Source: SIG575 sp045643165
GTDB taxonomy: Bacteria > Bacillota > Clostridia > Oscillospirales > Acutalibacteraceae
NCBI GenBank assembly: GCA_045643165.1
Contig: JAZUKF010000222.1
Location: 1 to 12,623 of the forward strand
Reading direction: 5' to 3'
DNA length: 12,623 nucleotides
Under the pieces are notes generated by a model. The model was not told the origin of the DNA. It did no database searches and saw only the letters and a list, made by a program, of their open reading frames with translations. Of this stretch, positions 6,858 through 12,623 are shown in pieces (within the stretch, counting starts at the first letter, position 1; every line of letters starts with the position of its first letter). The position numbers and the translations under genes are program-made.

Positions 6858-8615
6858 ATGCCCGATTTAAATGAAATATTCGGAATTAACGGTCCTGTTG
6901 TTACAATCAAAGGTAAAACGGATTTATGTATGATGGAAATGGTTTACGTCGGATATAAAAAACTTGTCGGCGAGGTCATCCGTCTTGATAATGAAGAAAC
7001 TACAATTCAGGTTTACGAAGAAACCACAGGTCTTACTCCCGGTGAACCCGTTTATTCCACGGGAAATCTCATGAGCGTTACACTCGGTCCCGGAATTATG
7101 AGTAATATTTTTGACGGAATACAGCGTCCCCTTTCTGCCATTGAACGTAAGTCGGGAGGGTTTATCGAAAAAGGCTCCGATGTTTCTCCCATTGACTTTG
7201 AAAGGGAATGGGATGTTACCGTTGATGTTAAAATCGGTGATGTTGTCAAAGGCGGAGATGTTTACGCTCATTGCTCCGAAACCCCTGTCATTACTCATAA
7301 AATGATGGTACCGCCATATCTTGAAGGTACCGTTACGCAATGCAGAGAAAACGGAAAATATAAAGTCAATGACACAGTTGTAACAATTAAAGATACAAAA
7401 GGTTCGGTGCATGAACTTACGCTCTGTCAGAAATGGCCCATCCGTACACCGAGACCGACTTCGGAAAGGCTTTCACCGTACAGACCGCTGATAACAGGTC
7501 AACGTGTTATCGACACGCTTTTCCCTGTTGCAAAAGGCGGTGCCGCAACTATACCCGGCGGATTCGGAACGGGTAAAACCATGTCCCAGCATCAAATTGC
7601 AAAATGGTGCGATGCGGATATTATTATCTATGTGGGATGCGGTGAACGCGGTAACGAGATGACGCAGGCTCTTACGGAATTTTCGGAAATTACGGACCCG
7701 AAAACGGGCAGACCGTTAACCGACAGAACTATTCTTATTGCCAACACGTCAAATATGCCTGTTGCCGCACGTGAAGCCTCGATTTACACAGGTATTACCC
7801 TTGCGGAATATTACCGTGATATGGGATATCACACGGCACTTATGGCAGACTCCACTTCACGTTGGGCAGAGGCATTGAGGGAAATTTCCGGCAGACTTGA
7901 AGAAATGCCCGGTGATGAAAGTTTCCCGCCGTATCTCCCCTCACGTCTTTCCGAATTCTACGAAAGAGCGGGATATACAAAAAATCTCAACGGTACAGAG
8001 GGTTCAATAACTCTTATCGGTGCCGTTTCTCCTCAAGGTTCCGATTTTTCCGAACCCGTTACGCAAAATACAAAAAGATTTACACGTTGCTTCTGGGCTC
8101 TTGATAAATCCCTGGCTTATGCACGTCATTATCCTGCAATCAACTGGAATGACAGTTACAGCGAATATCTGGGAGATTTGGAAAACTGGTATAAAGATAA
8201 TATCGGCACGGATTTTTTCTCCATGCGTGAAGAAATCTGCAACATTCTCCATGAGGAAAGCGGTTTGCTTGAAATCGTAAACCTTATCGGTGCCGACGTT
8301 TTACCCGATGACCAGAAGCTTACTCTGGAAATCGCACGTGTTATCCGTGTGGGTTTCCTGCAACAAAATGCTTTCCACCCGGAGGATACTTTTGTCCCTC
8401 TTGAAAAGCAACTTAAAATGATGAGAGTTATTCTTCATCTTTACCGTAAATCACGTGGCATTATTGCAAGACAGGTTCCCATTTCCAAACTTCTTGCAAC
8501 AGGTATTTTCGACAAGTTGGTTAAAATCAAGTATGATGTTCCTAATAACAAACTTGAAATGCTTGACGGCTACATTACCGAAATTGACGAAAAACTTGAC
8601 ATTCTTTCCGCATAA
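6858..8615 (+). CDS. V-type ATP synthase catalytic subunit A
   Basis: A 585-residue catalytic subunit that hydrolyses or makes ATP. Domains in order: N-terminal beta barrel (1-70), the 'bulge' insertion characteristic of A subunits (about 110-190), a nucleotide-binding domain with Walker A GGFGTGKT at 234-241 (K240), the catalytic glutamate E263 in GCGERGNEM, Walker B in TALMADSTSRWAE, and a helical C-terminal domain. All key residues are present, so the enzyme should be active. GTG 6849 is in frame, but it is part of the GAGGTGA ribosome site (6846-6852), so ATG 6858, giving MPDLNEIFGINGPVV, is the start. The gap from E is 5 nt and to B 14 nt. Confidence 0.98.
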   Translation: MPDLNEIFGINGPVVTIKGKTDLCMMEMVYVGYKKLVGEVIRLDNEETTIQVYEETTGLTPGEPVYSTGNLMSVTLGPGIMSNIFDGIQRPLSAIERKSGGFIEKGSDVSPIDFEREWDVTVDVKIGDVVKGGDVYAHCSETPVITHKMMVPPYLEGTVTQCRENGKYKVNDTVVTIKDTKGSVHELTLCQKWPIRTPRPTSERLSPYRPLITGQRVIDTLFPVAKGGAATIPGGFGTGKTMSQHQIAKWCDADIIIYVGCGERGNEMTQALTEFSEITDPKTGRPLTDRTILIANTSNMPVAAREASIYTGITLAEYYRDMGYHTALMADSTSRWAEALREISGRLEEMPGDESFPPYLPSRLSEFYERAGYTKNLNGTEGSITLIGAVSPQGSDFSEPVTQNTKRFTRCFWALDKSLAYARHYPAINWNDSYSEYLGDLENWYKDNIGTDFFSMREEICNILHEESGLLEIVNLIGADVLPDDQKLTLEIARVIRVGFLQQNAFHPEDTFVPLEKQLKMMRVILHLYRKSRGIIARQVPISKLLATGIFDKLVKIKYDVPNNKLEMLDGYITEIDEKLDILSA

Positions 8616-8621
8616 AGGAGG
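8614..8621 (+). promoter_or_regulatory. Strong ribosome site supporting a TTG start for subunit B
   Basis: AAAGGAGG ends 8 nt before TTG 8630. No ATG lies nearby in frame, and the family N-terminus fits, so TTG is accepted. The site overlaps the stop codon of subunit A. Confidence 0.85.
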
Positions 8622-8629
8622 CGTTTAAT

Positions 8630-10003
8630 TTGGAAATCAAAAAAAGCGGTCTTCAACAGATTAACGGCTCCCTTGTTATCCTTGAAGGTGTCGACAACCC
8701 GAAATATGAAGAAATGGTTTCTCTGTGCCTTGATGACGGTTCAAGCCGTACAGGCAGAATAGTTAAAATCGACGGCGATAAAGTTGTTATTCAGGTCTTT
8801 GAAGGCACAAGAGGAATTTCCATGACAAATGTCAGAACGGTAAAAAGCGGACATCCCATGGAAATGAAACTTTCCCCCGAAATTTCCGGCAGAGTTTTTG
8901 ACGGGCTCGGCAGACCGAAGGACGGCTTAGGCGAGATTTATCCCCAATGTTCAAGAGATGTTAACGGTGCTCCCATTAACCCGGTATCAAGAGTTTATCC
9001 GAGGAATTACATCAACACGGGTATTTCTTCCATTGATGCTCTGACCACTCTTATCAGAGGTCAGAAACTGCCGATTTTCTCCGGTTCGGGTATGAAACAC
9101 AACGAACTTGCCGTTCAGATAGTTCGTCAGGCTTCCATTGCCGACAGCGATAATTTTGCAATAGTTTTCGCCGCAATGGGTGTTAAAAATGACGTTGCGG
9201 AATATTTCAGAAAATGCTTTGAGGAATCAAATGTACTTAACAGAGTTACTATGTTCCTTAACCTTTCAAGCGATCCCATTATCGAAAGGATCATTACTCC
9301 CAGATGTGCTTTGACCGCCGCAGAATATCTTGCATTTGACTTAAATAAACACGTTCTTGTCATACTTACGGATATGACATCTTATGCCGAAGCGTTACGT
9401 GAATTTTCCTCATCAAAGGGTGAAATCCCGGGCAGAAAAGGTTTTCCCGGTTATCTGTATTCCGACTTTGCTTCGCTTTACGAAAGAGCCGGTATCATGA
9501 AAGGTTCGGAGGGTTCCGTTACTCAAATTCCCATTCTCACCATGCCAAATGACGATATCACCCACCCCATTCCCGACCTTACCGGATATATCACCGAAGG
9601 ACAAATCGTTCTTGACCGGGGACTCAGTTATAAGGGAATTTATCCGCCTGTGGGCATACTTGCCTCTCTTTCACGTTTGATGAAGGACGGTATCGGCGAA
9701 GGCTACACAAGGGATGACCACGGTGCTCTTTCAAACCAACTTTTTGCCACTTATGCAAAAGTGCAGGAGGCTAAAAGTCTTGCAAGCGTTATCGGTGAAG
9801 ATGAACTTTCCGACAGTGATAAACTTCTCGTAAAATTCGGCAAGGAGTTTGAAGATAAATTCATCAATCAGGGCTTTAATGAGAACCGTTCCATTGAGGA
9901 AACGCTTGATTTAGGCTGGAAACTTCTTTCAATGCTTCCGAAGAAAGAACTTGACCGTGTTGATGATGCCGTTCTTGACAAACATTATATAGGCGAAAAC
10001 TGA
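8630..10003 (+). CDS. V-type ATP synthase regulatory subunit B
   Basis: A 457-residue non-catalytic partner of subunit A. Family features in order: N-terminal beta barrel with YEEMVSLCLDDGSSRTGRIVKIDGDKVVIQVFEGT, GRVFDGLGRPKDG, and the degenerate P-loop FSGSGMKHNELA at 150-160, which replaces GxxxxGKT and is normal for B subunits. FPGYLYSDFASLYERAG follows, and then SLSRLMKDGIGEGYTRDDH with the arginine finger R349 that completes the catalytic site of A. A3B3 is the ATP-converting head. Translation starts at TTG 8630, a rarer start, behind AAAGGAGG. Normal length for the family (about 460). Confidence 0.97.
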   Translation: MEIKKSGLQQINGSLVILEGVDNPKYEEMVSLCLDDGSSRTGRIVKIDGDKVVIQVFEGTRGISMTNVRTVKSGHPMEMKLSPEISGRVFDGLGRPKDGLGEIYPQCSRDVNGAPINPVSRVYPRNYINTGISSIDALTTLIRGQKLPIFSGSGMKHNELAVQIVRQASIADSDNFAIVFAAMGVKNDVAEYFRKCFEESNVLNRVTMFLNLSSDPIIERIITPRCALTAAEYLAFDLNKHVLVILTDMTSYAEALREFSSSKGEIPGRKGFPGYLYSDFASLYERAGIMKGSEGSVTQIPILTMPNDDITHPIPDLTGYITEGQIVLDRGLSYKGIYPPVGILASLSRLMKDGIGEGYTRDDHGALSNQLFATYAKVQEAKSLASVIGEDELSDSDKLLVKFGKEFEDKFINQGFNENRSIEETLDLGWKLLSMLPKKELDRVDDAVLDKHYIGEN

Positions 10004-10011
10004 TTTTTTTC

Positions 10012-10040
10012 TTGACATCTTTATTGAAATCAAATAAAAT
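10012..10040 (+). promoter_or_regulatory. Candidate internal promoter in front of subunit D
   Basis: TTGACA (10012-10017, perfect -35), 17-nt spacer, TAAAAT (10035-10040, one mismatch) in the 55-nt gap between B and D, the widest gap of the operon. A transcript would start near 10047, just at the AAAGGAGGA ribosome site, leaving a leader of only about a dozen nt. It would drive D, the small membrane protein and the fucosidase gene independently of the main promoter. Sequence match only. Confidence 0.6.
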
Positions 10041-10058
10041 TATGAAAGGAGGATATGT

Positions 10059-10673
10059 ATGGCACAGAGAGTTTTTCCCACAAAAAGCAATTTGATAAAT
10101 ACTAAAAAATCTCTCGAACTCACAAAAACGGGTTGGGAATTTCTTGATAAAAAAAGAAATATTCTTGCCCGTGAAATGATGAAAACCATTGACGAGGTTT
10201 CGCTCATTCAATCCGAAATGGGCAAACTGTTTGCCGAAGCATACGCCGAACTTGACAAGGCGAATGCAGGGCTTGGTATTTTAGGTGATTACACACTTTC
10301 GATACCTGTTGAAAACGGAATTGATATGGATTTCCGCAGTGTTATGGGAATTGAATTACCCGTTATCACCATAAAAGAAGTGAGCGAAATAAAACCATAC
10401 TACGGTCTTAATTACACCTGTTCCTCCTTGGATACGGCATATATTAAGTTTAACGAAGTTAAAAGACTTATCGTCCGTCTTGCGGAGGCGGAAAGCAATG
10501 TCCTGCGTCTTGCGGACGCAATAAAGAAAACGCAGAAACGTGCCAACGCTTTGCAAAATGTGATGATTCCCCGATTTGAAGCCACGATAAAATACATCAC
10601 CGAAGTTCTCGACGAGAAGGAACGTGAAGATTTTTCAAGGCTGAAAGTTATTAAATCAAAATCCGACAGCTGA
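10059..10673 (+). CDS. V-type ATP synthase subunit D (central rotor shaft)
   Basis: A 204-residue helical protein beginning MAQRVFPTKSNLINTKKSL, the conserved N-terminus of subunit D (usual form 'P T + . . L . . . + . . L . . A . . G . . L L K . K R'). KTGWEFLDKKRNILAREM follows, and the C-terminal half is a second long helix (about 130-195, EVKRLIVRLAEAESNVLRLADAIKKTQKRANALQNVMIP). The two long helices form the rotating coiled-coil shaft inside A3B3, and the middle part contacts F. An AAAGGAGGA ribosome site lies 6 nt before ATG 10059. Length is typical. It completes the nine-subunit set. Confidence 0.96.
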   Translation: MAQRVFPTKSNLINTKKSLELTKTGWEFLDKKRNILAREMMKTIDEVSLIQSEMGKLFAEAYAELDKANAGLGILGDYTLSIPVENGIDMDFRSVMGIELPVITIKEVSEIKPYYGLNYTCSSLDTAYIKFNEVKRLIVRLAEAESNVLRLADAIKKTQKRANALQNVMIPRFEATIKYITEVLDEKEREDFSRLKVIKSKSDS

Positions 10674-10695
10674 TTTTTATCTGAAAGGTTTCACC

Positions 10696-11100
10696 ATGAA
10701 AAAGAACAAAAGACTTTTTATTCTGATAATCTCTCTCATTATTTTTGTTGCCGTTACGGTTTCGACAGTGCTTGTGATAAAAGAGATTAAGCGTAATCCT
10801 CTGATCGGAGAATGGACTTCAAAAGATAATTCGATAGTTTATGAATTTAAAGATAACGGCGAAATGGATATAATATGTAACAATTTTCCGCTTCCTGTTA
10901 TTAAAACAAAATATAACGGTGTTCTTGACGGTAAGTATGAATACAATAAATCCGAAAAGAAACTTTCCGTTACTCTTGAAGTTTATTCTAAATCAATCAC
11001 TCTTAATTACAACTATGAAATAAATAAAAACATACTTCTACTGACAAATTCTACCGATAAAAGCAAAACGGAATTTGTCTGTACAAGCATCGAAGAATGA
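10696..11100 (+). CDS. Small membrane-anchored protein with beta-rich, lipocalin-like outer domain; function unknown
   Basis: A 134-residue protein with a basic start MKKNKR and one hydrophobic helix (about 7-29), followed by an outer domain of about 100 residues with alternating strands. No lipobox cysteine is present in the helix, so it is a membrane anchor or an uncleaved signal rather than a lipoprotein. The segment NPLIGEWTSKDNSIVYEFKDNGEMDI resembles the opening 'G.W...D....Y.F...G' of DUF5640/lipocalin-like domains common in Clostridia surface proteins. I do not recognise a specific function. It has a GAAAGG ribosome site 7 nt before ATG 10696, begins 22 nt after subunit D and ends 18 nt before the fucosidase, so it is probably cotranscribed with one or both. 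Confidence 0.75.
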   Translation: MKKNKRLFILIISLIIFVAVTVSTVLVIKEIKRNPLIGEWTSKDNSIVYEFKDNGEMDIICNNFPLPVIKTKYNGVLDGKYEYNKSEKKLSVTLEVYSKSITLNYNYEINKNILLLTNSTDKSKTEFVCTSIEE

Positions 11101-11118
11101 TTTTCGGGAGGATTTGTT

Positions 11119-12402
11119 ATGAAATATACCGCCGATTGGCAATCACTCAATTCCAGAAAAGTACCTCAATGGTTTTCCGATGCGAAATTCGGGATATTCA
11201 TTCATTGGGGGCTTTATTCGGTACCCGCCTACACGAAAAACGGCGAGTATGCGGAATGGTACAGAATTCAACTTGATAACGAAAATCATCCCTCCTCCGA
11301 ATTTCACCGCAGAGTTTACGGCGATAATTTCAAATACGAGGATTTTGTTGACGGCTTTAAAGCTGAACTTTTCGATGCGGATAAATGGGCTGACCTTTTT
11401 CAGAAATCAGGTGCAAAATACATAAATCTCGTTTCAAAGCATCATGACGGATTTTGTCTTTTTAAATCGGATTATGCGTGGAATTGGAACTCCATTGATG
11501 TGGGACCTCACAGAGATTTTTGTATGGAACTTAAAAATGCTTTGGCGAAAACGGATGTAAAATTCGGCGTTTACCACTCTGTTTATGAATGGTTTAACCC
11601 GATTTATTTGAGAAATCCCGAAGAATATGCAGTGAAACATCTTATTCCCATGCTTAAAGAACTTATTACGAAATATGAACCCTGCACGCTTTTTACAGAC
11701 GGTGAATGGGATCATCCCAGCGAAACATGGCATTCCACAGAATTTCTTGCATGGCTTTACAATGAGTCCCCCGTTAAAGATTTTATCGTTCCCAACGACC
11801 GTTGGGGCAAGGAAACGAGAGGACGTTTAGGCGGAAATTTCACAACGGAATACGGAATTATTGACGGAAACCGCCGTATTGAGGACATTGAACTTGACAG
11901 ACCTTTTGAGGAATGCAGAGGAATAGGAAAATCCTTCGGATTAAACAGAATAGAGGGTACGGAAGATTATTTATCCGCAAAGGAACTTATCGAAACACTT
12001 TGCTCCCTTGTTTCAAAGGGCGGAAACTTCTTATTGAATATCGGTCCCGCCGCAGACGGCACAATACCGGTAATTATGGAAGAAAGACTTCTTCAAATGG
12101 GAGAATGGCTGAAAGTTAACGGCGATGCGATTTACGGCACGGAAATTTATTCAAAGAAATTGCAGGACGGCGTTTATTATACCAAAAAAGGCGAAAAGAT
12201 TTTTGCAATCATCAACCGTTTCCCTTACGGAAGTGTCGTGCTTGACGAAGTCCCCTACTCCGACGGTTTAAAAGCAAAACTTCTTTCACATCCGGCAAAA
12301 CTCGAAATAAAGAATAACGACGGAAAAGCCGAAATCATTTTCCCGTCAATAAATCCGGATGAAGTCAAATGTCAATATCTGTATGCGATTGAACTGACAT
12401 AA
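11119..12402 (+). CDS. Alpha-L-fucosidase, GH29 family, cytoplasmic
   Basis: A 427-residue glycoside hydrolase that removes alpha-L-fucose from oligosaccharides. GH29 marks: WFSDAKFGIFIHWGLYSVPAY (H29-W30), the SKHHDGFCLF motif (H108-H109) and LFTDGEWDHP, where D194 fits the catalytic nucleophile position of the family. FEECRGIGKSFGLN and SKGGNFLLNIGPAADGTIP also match. The TIM barrel spans about 1-335, followed by a C-terminal beta domain with no extra carbohydrate-binding module. No signal peptide is seen, so it probably acts on imported fucosylated sugars. The start is supported by GGGAGGA 6 nt upstream. It lies 18 nt after the small membrane protein. No transporter or fucose-catabolic gene is visible in the window, and substrate linkage cannot be read. 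Confidence 0.93.
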   Translation: MKYTADWQSLNSRKVPQWFSDAKFGIFIHWGLYSVPAYTKNGEYAEWYRIQLDNENHPSSEFHRRVYGDNFKYEDFVDGFKAELFDADKWADLFQKSGAKYINLVSKHHDGFCLFKSDYAWNWNSIDVGPHRDFCMELKNALAKTDVKFGVYHSVYEWFNPIYLRNPEEYAVKHLIPMLKELITKYEPCTLFTDGEWDHPSETWHSTEFLAWLYNESPVKDFIVPNDRWGKETRGRLGGNFTTEYGIIDGNRRIEDIELDRPFEECRGIGKSFGLNRIEGTEDYLSAKELIETLCSLVSKGGNFLLNIGPAADGTIPVIMEERLLQMGEWLKVNGDAIYGTEIYSKKLQDGVYYTKKGEKIFAIINRFPYGSVVLDEVPYSDGLKAKLLSHPAKLEIKNNDGKAEIIFPSINPDEVKCQYLYAIELT

Positions 12403-12482
12403 GATTTATTCAGGTTATCGCATACAGACATTGCATACAATTTTTTGTTACCGTGCATATTGTTATAAATTTATACCGACTG

Positions 12483-12498
12483 ATGCGGAACGGTCAAG
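12483..12498 (+). repeat. 16-bp direct repeat, copy 1
   Basis: ATGCGGAACGGTCAAG, the left part of the palindromic unit, is identical to 12608-12623. Spacing between copies is 125 nt. The intervening sequence is AT-rich non-coding DNA with no gene seen. Confidence 0.85.
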
Positions 12499-12506
12499 AC
12501 CGTTCC
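12487..12506. repeat. Perfect palindrome (REP-like repeat unit), possible hairpin terminator
   Basis: GGAACGGT-CAAG-ACCGTTCC is a perfect 8-bp inverted repeat with a CAAG tetraloop, 85 nt after the fucosidase stop. Its left arm, with four flanking bases, recurs at the window end. No T-run follows directly (CTACGCTCGAC), so it is not a textbook intrinsic terminator. Palindromic repeats of this look, ending in CCCTACG-type flanks, are familiar between genes in gut Clostridia genomes, from memory and unverified. Confidence 0.75.
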
Positions 12507-12607
12507 CTACGCTCGACTTTAAAATTTTATTAAATCTTTACGGGATTGAGCGGAACCGATAAATTGCAAAAATCTGTATATCTGTTAATTTATTGTCTGC
12601 TGTCTTA

Positions 12608-12623
12608 ATGCGGAACGGTCAAG
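12608..12623 (+). repeat. 16-bp direct repeat, copy 2 (cut by window edge)
   Basis: The same 16 bases as 12483-12498, ending exactly at the window edge. The second arm of a palindrome would lie outside, so a second complete unit is likely but not seen. Confidence 0.8.

Noticed and set aside
6924..7412. Open frame of 162 codons on the minus strand inside subunit A
   Set aside because: It lies fully antisense to a strongly conserved gene, has low-complexity Phe/Asn-rich content, no ribosome site and no recognisable family.
9071..9104. Damaged P-loop in subunit B as evidence of a broken gene
   Set aside because: B subunits of V/A-ATPases normally lack the GKT P-loop; SGSG followed by a non-GKT sequence is the family norm.
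10682..10693. Short inverted repeat TGAAA-GG-TTTCA before the small membrane protein, as a terminator or attenuator
   Set aside because: The stem is 5 bp with a 2-nt loop and no T-run; it cannot form a stable hairpin.
12403..12480. Intrinsic terminator after the fucosidase (T6 run near 12442)
   Set aside because: No GC-rich stem precedes the T-run; possible stems are 4 bp.

Overview
The window looks like an ordinary chromosomal segment of a low-to-mid GC Clostridia-type Firmicute, most likely a gut Oscillospirales/Ruminococcus-like anaerobe. This rests on strong AGGAGG-type ribosome sites, sigma-A style TTGACA/TATAAT promoters, a bacterial V-type (A/V) ATPase operon, a CmpB-family membrane protein and a short palindromic repeat at the right edge. 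The taxon is inferred from gene content, not proven.

Layout. On the minus strand at the left edge lie the start of ssb (cut by the window) and rpsF, the head of the usual rpsF-ssb-rpsR operon. They have a near-consensus promoter and a structured 5' leader. Next on the minus strand is an overlapping pair, an HD-domain phosphohydrolase-like gene followed by a CmpB-family five-helix membrane protein with a charged cytoplasmic tail. A 187-bp AT-rich divergent region separates them from the plus-strand operon.

The plus-strand operon (about 2.1-10.7 kb) encodes all nine expected subunits of a rotary V/A-type ATPase in the order G/H-C-I-K-F-E-A-B-D. Catalytic head: A with intact Walker A, and B with the usual non-catalytic P-loop. 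Rotor stalk: D and F, with C as the socket on the ring. Peripheral stalk: E and G/H. Membrane part: I and the proteolipid K. Gaps are 2-55 nt. The largest, before D, carries a TTGACA-17-TAAAAT promoter candidate. The K subunit is the most unusual protein: only its second hairpin looks like a real c-ring hairpin. The first half is a generic two-helix segment ending in a signal-peptidase-like site and an acidic linker.

Without any visible terminator the operon direction continues into a small membrane-anchored beta-rich protein of unknown function and a cytoplasmic GH29 alpha-L-fucosidase. The last 220 bp are non-coding and contain a perfect palindrome, half of which is repeated at the very end of the window. 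I saw no tRNA, rRNA, CRISPR array, insertion sequence or phage gene. I do not think the window holds a wholly new system. The best leads are the architecture of K, the promoter before D, the gene pair HD-CmpB and the palindromic repeat.
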